Shown: piece by piece, positions 37,592 through 49,950 of the stretch
Layout: each line of letters begins with the position of its first letter
Numbering within the stretch: the first letter of the stretch is position 1
Origin: Talinum fruticosum
Lineage: Eukaryota; Streptophyta; Magnoliopsida; Caryophyllales; Talinaceae
DNA length: 64,000 bases
Assembly: GCA_021018815.1 (NCBI GenBank)
Contig: JAITYX010000100.1
Coordinates: 1,612,001 to 1,676,000 of the forward strand
Reading direction: 5' to 3'
Made by a program: the position numbers and the translations under genes
The notes under the pieces: generated by a model
What the model was told of the DNA's origin: nothing
Seen by the model: the letters and a program-made list of their open reading frames with translations, nothing else
Database searches by the model: none

Positions 37592-38485
37592 GACTGATAT
37601 GCAAAGGGGGAAAGGGCGAGGAGAGGGGTGGATGACAACGGAGGACGAGGTGTTAATTCGCCGGAATCGCTGCCTTGTCCGGCGTACGGTTGACCGGAAA
37701 ACCGCGGATCTCCAACAAAAGGGGGAGAGAGGGAGGAATGCAGGGAAGGAAGAGAGAGAGAGAGTGAGTAAATATAGACACGCAAAGGTGGGAAGGCACC
37801 ACGAAAGGGACGTTAATGAAGGGAGTTAGGGAGTTGAAGAGAATTGCAGGCTCGTTAGTCGTTGCTACTCCAAATAAAATAAAAAAAGAAAAGTAGAAAT
37901 TGGAGAAATTTAAATTACCGGAGCCAAATGATTCAACCTTATCGTATTGTAAATTTTATTATAACCTGTAAAACTAATTAAATGAGAGATGTTATTTGAT
38001 TAGTAATTAAATGATAAATTATAAAGTATAAAGTATAAATATATGGTTGAAATATTGTCAAAAAATAAAATTGAAACAACATGTAATTGAGTTGGGACTT
38101 GAAGCTAACTTTAATTCTTTAAGTTTTTGTTAAATTGAGGTTACAAAAATGCCATGGTTGGATGGATGGATTATAAGAGTATTGGAAGGTGAAGCATCAA
38201 AATGATTTGGTTGAATTGAATAGCAAAAGGGCAGTGGGAGTATTAAGATTATGAGTTGGGAATGGTTAGTTGCATGTTCACAACACATACAATATATATA
38301 TATTTTTTGTTCTGATAGTGCGGTAAAAATACAAGTCTCTCTGCGCCGACAACACTGACCCAACTCAATTTACAAACTACAATCAATTCTTGACCCGACC
38401 CATTTTCAGTGTTTCATTTTCTATCTTCTTCTTCTCGAGCTCTCCTCCCACTCCCTGCATCTTCAACCCCAATCCCCACACAATT
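37592..38485. other. Divergent region between RAB1 and the PPR gene
   Basis: About 0.9 kb shared by two head-to-head genes. The left part is the RAB1 leader with GA repeats; the right part (38400-38485) is the CT-rich leader of the PPR gene. A TATATATATATTTTTT stretch is at about 38292-38307. No gene is seen. Confidence 0.5.
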
Positions 38486-41400
38486 ATGACTCTCCCATCC
38501 ATTCTTACACATCCCAATTCTCTCTCCTCCACCTTCTCCTATTCCCTCTCTTTCCCATCTGCCTCTCGCTCCCTGTCTTTGGCACCTCTCCGCTCCCTCA
38601 CTCCTTCACTCAACTGCTCCTCCTCAATATCCCAGGTTTATAGCTATGGGACTTTGGATTATGAAAAAGGCCTATGCTCAAATGGAATAACATCTACAAG
38701 CAAATTTCTCTGCTCCACAATCCTCACCTTGGTGTGGCTTCTGTTTTGGACCACATTGAGAACCAAGGCAAGAAGTTGACCAAGTGGGAGCTTTGCAGGG
38801 TTGTCAGAGAGCTCAGGAAGTTCAGGAGGTACAAGCTTGCTCTTCAGGTATTTTCCTCCTTTTCCTAATTTGGGATTCTTTCTTATTGCTGTTGCTCCAA
38901 GGAGATGATAATCACACACCGGCGAATTGGGTTGTTTTTCGCTTTCTGGGGATAATTTACTGAGACAGATTTATAAGTTTGAGTTTGATTTCATGTTTTA
39001 GCCTGTTGCTGTGGCTGCTGCGATCACTAGCTGAATTTCAGGTTTCAAGGTGTTGCAGAGAATGTCTTTCACTGTTTGGACTTCGTTTGCAACTTCCAAG
39101 CTCAATATATTAAAAGCTTCCGTTGATTACTGTTGTCTGTCTTTTTCTGTGATGCAAGGGTTGGAGATGTTCGCATGAATAGATGCATAAAGCAACTGTT
39201 CGATGGGATTTAGGACTACCAAAAAGGGAACCATTATTAGTATTTTTATGTCTGTTGGGCCTACCAAAAAAATGACAAGTGTAAACACAGGATCATCTGT
39301 CTGATCATATTGCTCGGCTTTTTTGAGCTCCTGCCATCTGATAGACTTTAGGAGCAGACCTTGGTACAAATTACAAAATGAGATCTTAGGACCAAAAGGA
39401 TGTTAGTATTTCTTAGTCAGGCTCAACTGTTCAGATATGCTGTTTTTTGGTAACAGTTTTCATGGCAATTGTAGTCATTCGCTTGAATTGGTGACACTGA
39501 CACTAAATCGCCAATGATATACTGAGATATACATTGCACTTCTAAGCTTTTAGTTCTCCCCACTTAAGCTTCCATCTCCTAGATGTTTATGGAAACCATG
39601 AAGACAACTGTTCTTTGGTTCCTTCTCTTTGAATTGGATTCTTTCCTTCCTTGAGGCAGAAGCAGGCCAAGAGAATTGATTAGATAATGAAAATTAGTCA
39701 TGCCGCATGCGTACAAGTCCAATTTGCAGTGAGTCAGTGACGGTCAAGGAGTTTGGGACTCAGCCACTCGTGGCTTTATGTAATGGATCACAGCTGTCTT
39801 ATTGATCAATTTTAATGTAAGAATATTTTCTACCTTGGTTGGAACTTATCTAATGAAATAGGATTAAATATTCCCTCATTATTTTATATTTTTATGAGTC
39901 CTAACCTAACAGCCAAATTGTGAGAGTGCAGGGTTATTATATGGTTGTTTTATGATTTCACTAACAGAATATACCGGCCAATGCCATAATGTAGTGTCCT
40001 GAAATGAGTGTTGGAGTGTGATTTAAGGCTTAATACCTGTGTTGTATAACTTCCTCTTATGCAAGGGTTTGCTAAAAGCCTAAAACCTTAACATACTGTC
40101 CACTGTGACGTATAAGGCTTTGGTTTGTTTTGATGGTTGCTTCTACTGTGGTCTGTCAACGCTATTGCTTTAATTATGTGCTCCACACCCCCCTCTCTTC
40201 TGCCTTTTTACACCAAGATTCATTGTCCTTTCTCGCTTCAAAAATGTTCCTGAATAGCATTAAGCCATTGGGTTAGTTTCTGTAAGCAAGTGGGGAGTTA
40301 ACTAATTCTAGATGTCTTTGGGTCCGTCATATAACTGAATGGATTTTCTTACATATGCAGGTCTATGAATGGATGAATAACAGGATGGATAGGTTCAGGT
40401 TATCCGGCAGTGATACAGCCATCCAGTTAGACCTGATTGCCAAAGTTCATGGAGTTTCAAGTGCTGAAGATTATTTCATAAGGATACCAGATACACTGAA
40501 GGACAATCGAATATATGGGGCTCTCCTTAATGCCTATGTGGGGGCTAGAGTTAGAGACAAAGCTGAGGCCTTGATGGTGCGAATGAGAAATAAGGGCTTT
40601 GCTAATCACCCACTTCCTTTCAATGTTATGCTGACACTTTACATGAAACTAAATGAATATGATAAAGTTGAGGAGCTGATGTCAGAAATGAGAAATAAAG
40701 GCATACAGCTGGATTTATATTCGTACAACATCTGGCTTTCTTCCCGTGGTTCGCAAGGTTCTGCTGAAGGAATGGAGGATGTCTTTGAACAAATGCAATC
40801 TGATTCAATTGTCAATCCCAATTGGACTACTTTCAGTACTATGGCTGCATTTTACATCAAGTTTGGGCAGCTTGAGAAAGCTGAACAGTTCCTCAAAAAC
40901 CTTGAGCTTAGAATCACTGGGCGGGATAGAATGCCATATCATTACCTGATAAGCCTATATAGTAGTTTGGGAAACAAAGAAGAGGTTTACCGTGTTTGGA
41001 ACATGTATAAGTCAATTTTTCCAAGCATCCCAAATTGGGGCTATCATACTATGATCTCTTCTCTTATCAGGTTGGGTGACATCGAGGGAGCCGAGAAGAA
41101 TTATGGGGAATGGCTTTCAGTTAAGGCTAGCTATGACCCTAAGATAGGAAATCTTCTCTTGGGTTGGTACGCAAAAGATGGATCTTTTGAGAAAGTCAAG
41201 GGTTTCTTCGATCACATGGTCAAAGCTGGAGGGAAGCCAAATTCAGCATCATGGGAAATTCTTGGAGAAGCTCATATGAAAGAGGGGAGGGTTTCTGAAG
41301 CATTGTCCTGCTTCAAGGAAGCTGCTTTCGTCAGCGGTGCAGACAATTGGAAGCCAAAACCCACTAATGTATCTGCCTTTCTAGAGCTATGTGAGAAAGA

Positions 41401-41617
41401 AGCAGACACAGACAGTAAAGAGATTTATGTCGCGTTATTGAGGCAACTAGGTTGCTTTCAGGATGGAAATTATGAGTCATTCTTAGTTGGACAAAGTGGC
41501 AGAGAAGTAGGTAATTGTGATGTGCAACTCAAGCCTGATAACAGACCTGCTGCTGACTATGAAACTGAAGAAACAAACAGTGAAGAATCTGAAATGTGGC
41601 CCTCCCTCGCAGAGTAG
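38486..41617 (+). CDS. Plastid-type PPR protein with a one-base frameshift
   Basis: Two exons: 38486-38847 and 40361-41617. It encodes about 539 residues once the frame break is allowed for. PPR proteins bind organelle RNA in a base-specific way. Ser-rich N-terminus fits a chloroplast transit peptide (MTLPSILTHPNSLSSTFSYS). The body has P-type repeats such as IYGALLNAYVGARVRDKAEAL, PLPFNVMLTLYMKLNEYDKV, DLYSYNIWLSS, NWTTFSTMAAFYIKFGQLEKA, and PYHYLISLYSSLGNKEEV. Closest in style to the plant group typified by At1g02150 as I recall it. After SYGTLDYEK the frame runs off (GLCSNGIT...), while the frame one base back reads RPMLKWNNIYKQISLL and continues to the donor. The break is in the five-A run 38664-38668, where a sixth A would restore it. 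Ends with an acidic tail. Confidence 0.9.
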
Positions 41618-44600
41618 TTAGAATATTTTGTTCTTGTAGTTGCTGGATACACTAGGTACCCTGTGATCTGCATCCCAATGCCAAGCAATCCAAAGCCTAA
41701 AATAGGGTTAAGTTTGTGAGATGAGTAGTGATCCAGATTATTGCCTGATCAAACCAATGGTGTTCCCGGTAACTATGGCTATACTTCAACCTTCCTGCAA
41801 TTTTGGTAAAGATTGTATGGCAATATATGGTGCAGGAGTCAACTCTTGAGGGGGACAGTTTCTGAAATCAGATTCAGGGGCATTTGAGTAATAAACTCTG
41901 GTGATGTATGCCCTTATTACACTTGTTTCAGAGGTCCTTGTATGCAGGTTGCTTCTGTTGGACGTCAATGACACAATCTCATCAACATGAAATTGCAGCA
42001 GCTGTGCATTCAATAGGTAACCAGATTGAGTTGTGGTTATTACTTGTGAATATGACCAATTGCATGTCCATGTCTGCTTTTTCTGCCACAGAGTGGCAAA
42101 ATTAATATGACTGAATGCTCATTGTAGTAATAATATGCATTGTCCAATTATACAAGGCTTTTGTGTGTGTCCATTTGTTGTTGTTTTACCCCTCGTCTGA
42201 GATTGGTTAGCTCATCGGTGTATGAGTCGGCTTCCATTCGAGAAACCTTGGTGTGGCTAATTCAAAGTTGAGGTGTACACCCGTGATGAGGGAGTAGAGA
42301 GCAGCCAACAGGTTTCCCTTTGGGTTTCTGACTTTCTCCTGGTTAGTACCTGGCCTTACCTTGAAAAGTGAGTGGTAAATTTAAAAGAAGAAAACGGAGT
42401 TGAGCTAAGGTGAGGTTGCGGACAAGGAAAGGAGTTGGCATGGTTGTTGCGTTGGGCTTAGTGACCTAGATTGATTCATTCACCCGTTGCTCAGAGGACA
42501 AGGAGTAGGTCTTGAGAATGAGAGAGTGAGTGGCTACAAACATAGATATATGAGATGTCCCACTACTCCTCACATTCCCATTATCATTCCCCAACCCCTA
42601 TATTACATACTGAGTGAGTGGGAATGGCAATCAAGTTTGAGTAGAGTACAAAAACAAATACGAGATTCGTGAATTGTGACTGTTTTAGGCAAACAAATAC
42701 ATACTCACTGCAAACCTCATCGCATAAACTGTCTGTCATATTACCATGGTCGATCTAATAATTGAAATAGCAAGACAGTTATTTTATCGGTTTTCATGGT
42801 GCAAGATTAGTGTTAGCGTGGACATGGACATGGACCCAACTGAATCAAATTTAATACTCCACTATAATAATTAAGACAAACTTGATACTAATCATGAAAT
42901 TGTTCATACTAATTACTTGGATTTTCTTACATGATGGGTCACGTTTATAGGATTACAACTGGACCACACCAACCCCCCACACACACACCATATGGAATTC
43001 ATGTGCCCACTTTTTTTTTTTTTTTTTAAGTTATTCTTCTCCCTTTTTTTCCTTTGGTTTTGCAATTTCCTAATATTTAAATTTTTTGTTCTATCCATCC
43101 AAAAGAAAAACAAAATTTGTTCCAAATCTAATGCCCAATATTTTATGATGATCACCAAACATGAAGACAATTAAAATCTTGAGGGAGACGTTTTGTTCTC
43201 TTCTATAGAGACCAAACAAGAGGGATGGAGGCTATAAAAAATAAAGTCTATTTAATTCGAATTTTGACCCACCATTATTGGATTCAGTGTCAAAACAATT
43301 GGTTGATTTGAAGATACTAATTATCAAACAATAAGGGTTGATACTTGAGATGATTAAAGACTTAAAGGCTGATTCCTCAAGTTTTTTTCGTGTTTTGGAT
43401 GAGCAAGTATATATCATTGTAATTGGTCCTATTTTATGGGGTACTTTAATAAGGATAGCAGTTCAAAAGAAAAGTGTTTTAACAAGGATATCAGTTCAAA
43501 AGAAGAGGGGAAAATCTAGACTCAAAAACCTAGTTGAAGCCCGTACTCATCTCCGTACCAGTACTAGAAGATTTGTTAGTAATGAGAAGGGCATCATGGT
43601 GCCAAAGAGTTGGGCGATGGTGCATGCATTTACTATCGTAATCTATGCGAGGTTGAATACTATACTAAGTAGGCCTATATCATGAGATTGATTTCTAGTT
43701 CATCTTGAATTGTGTTTATTAAATCAGAATTATTTGCAAGGAAGAAAGAAAAGAGGTGATCCTATGTAGGTAGATAAGAGAAGCAAGAGATTTTCGAAGG
43801 GTCCATCGCATTTCACCCATCAAATTCTATCCATCTCACTTGCTCATTCTCCAATTAAAATATCCTTAACTTCACCTAGCCTAGCTAGTGCACGAACTCT
43901 TTATTCTACATACAATATCTCATGTTATAGGCTCATTGAAAAACAAAAGTGATGGCAATATAGAGAGGATTTTCAAAAAGGGGATTATTGTTTGTATGTT
44001 TTATCTTTTATGTATGTGTAGATAAATTATATTCAACCCCCAAATGAATTTGAGATATTTACAAGTGGACTAGGGTGCCCATTGCAATTGCATTTTTGGG
44101 CAACAACTAGGCCCACATGTTTTATCCTTATAATACAATTTTACCATATTATTATGGGATGTCGTCTTTACTAAATCTTGCATGAGTTTATGCATAAAAC
44201 CAATAATTGTCAGTTTTCTTTCTTCTTGTCGGTAAAGATATAAAAAGTACAAATTCATTAAACACACAAATTAAATTTTGACATGTCACGAGTTTCGAAT
44301 TGAATAGTGGGTGGTAATTTCATGACAATTAAAACTTACATCTAATCCCTAAATTAGATAGGCATATAGACATAAAATTTTCCTTTTCTTTTTCTTTTTG
44401 ATCCCTAAAATACTCCTATTTTTACCATTTTCACTTGCATAAAAATTATATCTTTCGCCTTACTTAGGTAAGTAGATCCATGACTATACTATAATAACCC
44501 CACTATCTACTTGAGACGATATTTTTATTTATGACAAATTCAAATCCAAAAAAAAAAAGAAGTTACAAGTTGACATATGATTATATGATATGTAAGATCG

Positions 44601-45299
44601 TCAAAACGATGTGAATTTGTATAATTTAGCATCTCACACTAGATGTTTGTGAATTGATATTACACAAGAGGACCTAATTTAACCTTTTCCATTAAATTGG
44701 ATTGTATAAAATTTGTAGTAAAGGAACCTTCTAATTCTATTTATTTTAAAGCCAATCAACATGCTTTACAACCCATGTAGATCTTAGGCATGAACTAAAT
44801 GTTTGGCACCTTAACAGAAGGCAAAAACAAAATACTCTTTTTAGACCATCAAAGACAAAAAAGTGAACGTGAACCGTGACTTATTGCCTAGTTAATAACT
44901 TTTGTTAGTTTTCAATTGTTGTAACTATTGTAACATTGTGGATATATTTACTCGTTTATCCTTTTTCAGTTTCTAATTGTTTTAATATTAAAAATATGTA
45001 TTTAGGATTTTTATCCTGTTATTTATTTTTAGTACTAAATTTTCTTGGTTTTCCAAAAGAAAAGGAAAAAAGTGAACTACAACAACTCTAACTATTCCTA
45101 TCCACATAATTCATTCATCCTCACTCCTCGTTCCCTTTCCCACAAGTTAAAATTTTGAATTAAGCAAATTATTTACCCTTAAACCCAAAACCAATTTTTA
45201 ACCCTAAAAAACCCCCAAAAAGGTAAAGGAAAATTACAATCTTACCCCGTCCCCTTTTTAACAAACTTACCTGTTGGTTATATTTTCCATGTGTCTGCA
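41618..45299. other. Intergenic region with one possible SINE remnant
   Basis: The PPR 3' UTR takes the first few hundred bases. A SINE-like stretch is at about 42190-42365. An open frame of 115 codons at 43338-43685 contains a repeated AAGGATA.CAGTTCAAAAG phrase but has no likeness to a known family. The rest is AT-rich and featureless to my reading. Confidence 0.5.
42190..42365 (+). mobile_element. Possible degraded SINE
   Basis: GGTTAGCTCATCGGTGTATG resembles a pol III A box and CATTCGAGAAACC a poor B box about 25 bases on. No target duplication or A tail is clear, so this is weaker than the RPF2 intron element. Confidence 0.3.
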
Positions 45300-45309
45300 T
45301 ATATAAAAA
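45300..45309 (+). promoter_or_regulatory. TATA box of the P-type cyclin gene
   Basis: TATATAAAAA lies 39-48 bases before the cyclin ATG, so the leader would be only about 15-20 bases. The start context ACCATGGCT is strong. Confidence 0.6.
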
Positions 45310-45347
45310 GCATAAGAGTGTTTGGTTGACATTCCAAACAAGAAACC

Positions 45348-46201
45348 ATGGCTGAACTTGAGAGCCTAATCTCCATGCCCAAGATGCTCACCTTCCTCTC
45401 TTCTCTCCTGGAACGAGTAGCCGAATCGAACGATCTCAAACGTGGACCACGCCCCCAGAAAGTGTCGGTCTTTCATGGCTTAACCCGGCCTACTATATCG
45501 ATTAAGAGCTATTTAGAGAGGATTTTCAAGTATGCGAATTGCAGCCCTTGTTGCTTTGTGGTTGCTTATATCTACCTCGATCGGTTTGCTCAGAGGCAGC
45601 CATCATTGCCCATCAATTCTCACAATGTTCATCGATTGCTCATCACCAGTGTCATGGTTGCTGCTAAATTCATGGATGACATGTGAGTTTTCTTCGAAAG
45701 TTGTTAAGTTTCATCGGGATTTTGTTTGTGGACTCTAATTAACTTTGAAGGCTCTGATTTTGAACATTTTGTTCAGTGACTCTCCCTTATTTGGGATTTT
45801 GACTTTTTAGCTTAGTGTTTTTTGGCCAAGTTATATCTTCCCCTTGGTGTAAAAACATATTTCTCATGTGATATAATTTGCTCTGTGTATTATTTTCCAG
45901 GTACTACAATAATGCTTACTATGCAAAAATAGGAGGAATTAGCACGACAGAGATGAACTTTCTAGAAGTAGACTTGTTATTCGGGCTAGGATTTGATTTG
46001 AATGTGAGCCCAAAGGCGTTTGACACCTATTGCTGTTACCTCCAGAGAGAAATGGGGCGACTTGATCCTCCTCTTAATGTTGTGGTTGTTCCTGACTCTT
46101 CTTCTTCTTCTTCTTCTTCGATGAGGGGCACACCAATTCACTTTTATTTCATTGAAGATGAGACCAACTCTCATCTATCACATCAACAATTGGCTGTTTG
46201 A
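45348..46201 (+). CDS. CYCP: P-type (U-type) cyclin
   Basis: Two exons, 45348-45682 and 45901-46201, giving 211 residues. The join restores DDMYYNNAYYAKIGG, which is a hallmark of the family. Order: PKMLTFLSSLLERVAESND near the N-terminus; cyclin box with FHGLTRPTISIKSYLERIFKYANCSPCCFVVAYIYLDRF, LPINSHNVHRLLITSVMVAAKFMDD, and ISTTEMNFLEVDLLFGLGFDLNV. These small cyclins resemble yeast Pho80 and bind A-type CDKs, linking nutrient or sugar state to the cell cycle. The C-terminal part has a Ser run encoded by a TCT repeat. Length fits the CYCP4 group. TATA box and strong start context support the ATG. Confidence 0.95.
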
Positions 46202-46839
46202 AGTTGTGCAGATAGTCTCTCTCTAGTATTTTCGCTGTGCAAGACTCTGCAAGTACATGGCATTATGCCCTTTTGTCAGCCTCTTGTATTTTCTGCCCCT
46301 TGTACAGTACATGGTATTAGGACATTACAAGCTATTTCGTTTAGCGTGTTAATCTCATCAGTTTATTGTTTGCTTGCATATATATTATGACCTCCTCGCA
46401 TCATGGTAAGTTTATGCTCTGCCATAATACCATCCAAAGCCAAACCATGCCCAAGCACCTTCATGTCTACGATTATACAAAAGCTATTCAGCTGCAGATT
46501 TTCAAAATTATATGCAGAAAAAGGACAGGTTGTGAAGGTGGTTGATAAGGGACATATGCCATGTGCTTGCACATACGATTCCAGCTGTGCATGTGCTTTT
46601 AAGTCCTCCAAACTATTGCCTACTAGAAAAGGACACAAATTGGGCATATATATATAAACACACTAATAAGCAATACAACAATTGAATAGCTTTCTTGCAA
46701 GAGTTCTACATACGTTGTTGTCAATGAAGATAGAGAGGAAAGAAGCAAAGTGAATGGTCCATCAAATAAGAATGGATGAGATAGAAAGTTCATATTTGGT
46801 TAACTAGTCAACCACACGATTGCTTTTACGGAATATAAT

Positions 46840-47640
46840 ATGAATAGAAACTTAACTACAATAGTTGAGATAGATTTTTAATTTTTAATGAGGTTGTGGA
46901 TCTATAAAGGAACGGAAATTTCACCTTTAAAAGCTTAATAAGAATGTGTTTGACACCTTCAAGAATGATCAAATGAAATCCTACTTGAACTATCACATGA
47001 ACACCCTTTTCTCATTATTGTAGCTTCTACGACAAGAACTTAAGCCTCACCTAAATTATCTGCTCGTGCTTGAATGAATCTTCCTTCCCAGCTTCGATTA
47101 TAATAAAATATGATTTTGATCCATCAAAATTGATTCCGACAAATCCTCCTAGGGGTTTGCTTTAGTCGACAAAGTACGTATACGTATATTTGGGTAATAG
47201 AGGGGAAATGTTATGCTCTGAAAAAGAAAAATCTATATCAAATTTATTTCTAGCCTTCTATTCCACCCCGTTTGCTTTGGCATGAATAAAAGTACAAATT
47301 GATTAAAAATATCGTTTTAGAATATAACAGCATTGTGTGATTTTCATATACACCATAGGAGAGAAATTAAGCAAAAAAATTTTGTAGATCTATTTTGCGT
47401 GAATGTAAAAACTACCAAAAAAAAAAATCCCTAATAGATATGTAGGCAAGTTAAGCAACGTTCAACTCTATCCATTTATGTTGGAATACTATCTCCCAGA
47501 TACCGAGTAACACAAATGGATAGGAATGACATCATCATGAGCAATTTGCCAAAGAAAAATATTTAGTTTTGGCATGATATTAAGTTTTCAAATCTAATCA
47601 AAGTTTCACGTACTATTAAGCCCTAGAGGCACGTCATGAG
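46840..47640 (-). mobile_element. Decayed LINE remnant (RNase H and zinc-knuckle part)
   Basis: On the minus strand, near 47115-47160, broken frames spell pieces of the K(P)PGG..IxINFDGSKS motif that begins the RNase H domain at the end of plant L1-type elements. The segment near 47540-47580 resembles the matching part of the better-kept copy at 60455-61750 (words such as AATTTGCCA and TTTAGTTTTGGCAT). There are many stops, so it is not functional. Confidence 0.5.
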
Positions 47641-47730
47641 CTTGTCATGTTGCTGATTTCGTTGTAAAATTTTTACTTTTGGATAAGAATCATTCACATT
47701 ATAGATAGGAATACTTTTGATCATTTTAGC

Positions 47731-47733
<3 letters not shown>

Positions 47734-47824
<91 letters not shown>
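47734..47824. repeat. Long (AT)n microsatellite
   Basis: About 91 bases of uninterrupted AT, the longest simple repeat in the window. Confidence 0.97.
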
Positions 47825-47829
<5 letters not shown>

Positions 47830-47897
47830 GAAGAGAAGATATCAATTGTTGAGTTAAGGGATTAAGACATATATTCATCAACAGTTTATCATATTAA

Positions 47898-48407
47898 GGC
47901 TCTATTTGATTCTAAGAAAATAGTTTAGAAAGAAATTGTAAATGAAAAAAAAAGTGATGAGAAAAAAATTAAGAAAAATTGAATTTTTTTCTTGTGTTTG
48001 GTTCAAGAAAAAATAGAGGCAAAAAAATTATAATCTTTTTCCAACTTTTTACCCATCCACTACATTGCCATGGAGAGGAGATAAAAAATAATCAATAGCA
48101 TTGATTAATTGAAGCCAATATATTTTTCTTCTCCATCCACCATTGTTATGGTAAGAGAGAGAAAATTCTTAATGTTCTCTCTTAATAAAAGTCTCTCTTT
48201 TATCTTCATTTCTCTCTCTATATGAATTTTTTCTTCCATATTCCTCTTAATTTTGGAAGGAAAATATCATTGATTAAATTGACAAAATTTTTATGAATTT
48301 TTCCATCAAACTTTTTTCTCTCCTTTCTTCAATTCAAACAAGGAAAAATAAAAACATTTTTCACAGTTTTTTTTTTCCTTCTAATTTTCTTAGAATTAAA
48401 CGGAGCC
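47898..48407. mobile_element. Tourist-like MITE (PIF/Harbinger type)
   Basis: The left end GGCTCTATTTGATTCTAAG and the reverse complement of the right end GGCTCCGTTTAATTCTAAG match at 16 of 19 positions, and the match continues into AAAAT. Both ends are flanked by TAA (47895-47897 and 48408-48410). A TAA duplication, a GGC-starting inverted repeat, a length of 510 bases, AT-rich content and no coding frame fit a non-autonomous Tourist-like element. Confidence 0.75.
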
Positions 48408-49950
48408 TAAATTTTTTTATATAATATTACAAATATTTTATACTGTTGGAGAAGGGGATTATATGGAAGGATTCACCAAATGATTGGAAATCATATCATT
48501 AACCCAATCATGCATGCAAATATGTTGTCAACTCTTATGTAGCTTCTTACAAGTGTCTATGTAGATTGTGTAACTATAGCTTAGAATTAACATATGTTTT
48601 TTTAAGAAAAAAATAAACATGCGATTATATATATATTAACAACATTGAGAATTTAAATAGAAATAAATCAAATTATGTATTTTTTTGGATGTCCACCTAA
48701 ATATGCTACAAAAAGATGTCTCTTGGTTTGTAGGCCTTGTTCGATGAGGAAAAAATATAAATGTATCTAAAATAATAGATTCTTCTACCTAACAACGTAC
48801 TAATAGTATCTATTTCAGGATTGCGCATGAGAGTGGTATAGCTACCATTTGTGGTTGTTTTTAAAAAGGTCTCATAATACAAGCTAATCCTCATTTTTAA
48901 AAAGATAATAATTAAAAATGGTAAATTATATAATAATTAGTTTGTCTCTTCTCACACAACTTGTAATTGAGCTCGATATAAATATTACATATGATCAATT
49001 TTATTTAATATAATTATATATAAATTTTTTTAATAAAGGTGGGTAGAGGTTGATATAACTCCCAACAGAAAAAGCAAAATGTATAATTTTTTTGGAAAAA
49101 ATAGCAGGTTTATGAAAGATTGGTTGTCAAGCTACCGTTATTCTTGATTTCAATACTAGAAACTTTAAACTATGTAATATACTAGTATCTAACATTGTTG
49201 AATTGTTGTTTAGTTCTAAACAATCCTACATGAAAGCAAAGGATAATTTCGCCCCCGCCCCTCCCCCGGCACTCTCAACACTATGTAGTATACTAGTATG
49301 TTGAATTGTTGTTTAGTGATGGCACTCTCTTTTGGATCACAAATATTTAAAGTAAAAATCTTTTCAATAATATACTTTTAAAATTTTAAATTTATATTTT
49401 TTTAAATTGGGAATGAGGCCATCATGTTGACTTTTATTAGATGTTTATTGGGTGGGTTGAATAGAGGATTTTTCTGCAAGGTTTATTAAGATAAATTCGC
49501 TCCAGTCAGATCCATATTATATGAGTATATGTTTTGGTAGATGTCAGCCCAGTTTAATGAGTTAGAAATAATGGATTTGGGCCTGGTTTTGGATCCATTA
49601 CGATTTCTCACACTGCTTGAAGAAATTTCGTTGTTAAAAAGGGAAAAAGAAGGGGTGGAGGGGGAGGGAAGAGAGAAATAATGGTTTTTTTTTTTTTTGG
49701 TGTCTGTGTTAATAATTAGTTTCTTTTTTATTTTTTGATGAGAGTGTGTTAATAATTGTCGAGATGGCCAATCAATCAAACGGGGGAAAAAAATTAAAAA
49801 AAAGAAAAATATACTATCCGGTTTTATATCCATGGATGAGGAATGCTGGTGAAAACTAAGACTAGACCTGGTTTTAGCCCTTCCTCTTCCTCTTCACCTC
49901 TCAATTTTGAGGACCCAGAAAATTCAAAGAGTTGCCCAGAAGAGATAATT

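Larger units (their letters stand above)
46202..49950. other. Transposon-rich intergenic region
   Basis: After the cyclin 3' UTR this holds a LINE remnant (about 46840-47640), a 91-base (AT)n tract (47734-47824), and a Tourist-like MITE (47898-48407). The last 300 bases or so are the promoter and leader of the PYG7-like gene, with an upstream in-frame ATG at 49843. No intact gene is seen. Confidence 0.55.

Noticed and set aside
38660..38672. Programmed -1 ribosomal frameshifting in the PPR gene
   Set aside because: The site GAAAAAGG is not a full X-XXY-YYZ slippery heptamer and I saw no clear downstream structure; a missing A is simpler.
43338..43685. 115-codon plus-strand frame
   Set aside because: Not similar to anything I know, contains a short duplicated phrase, and lies in AT-rich DNA without promoter or splice context.
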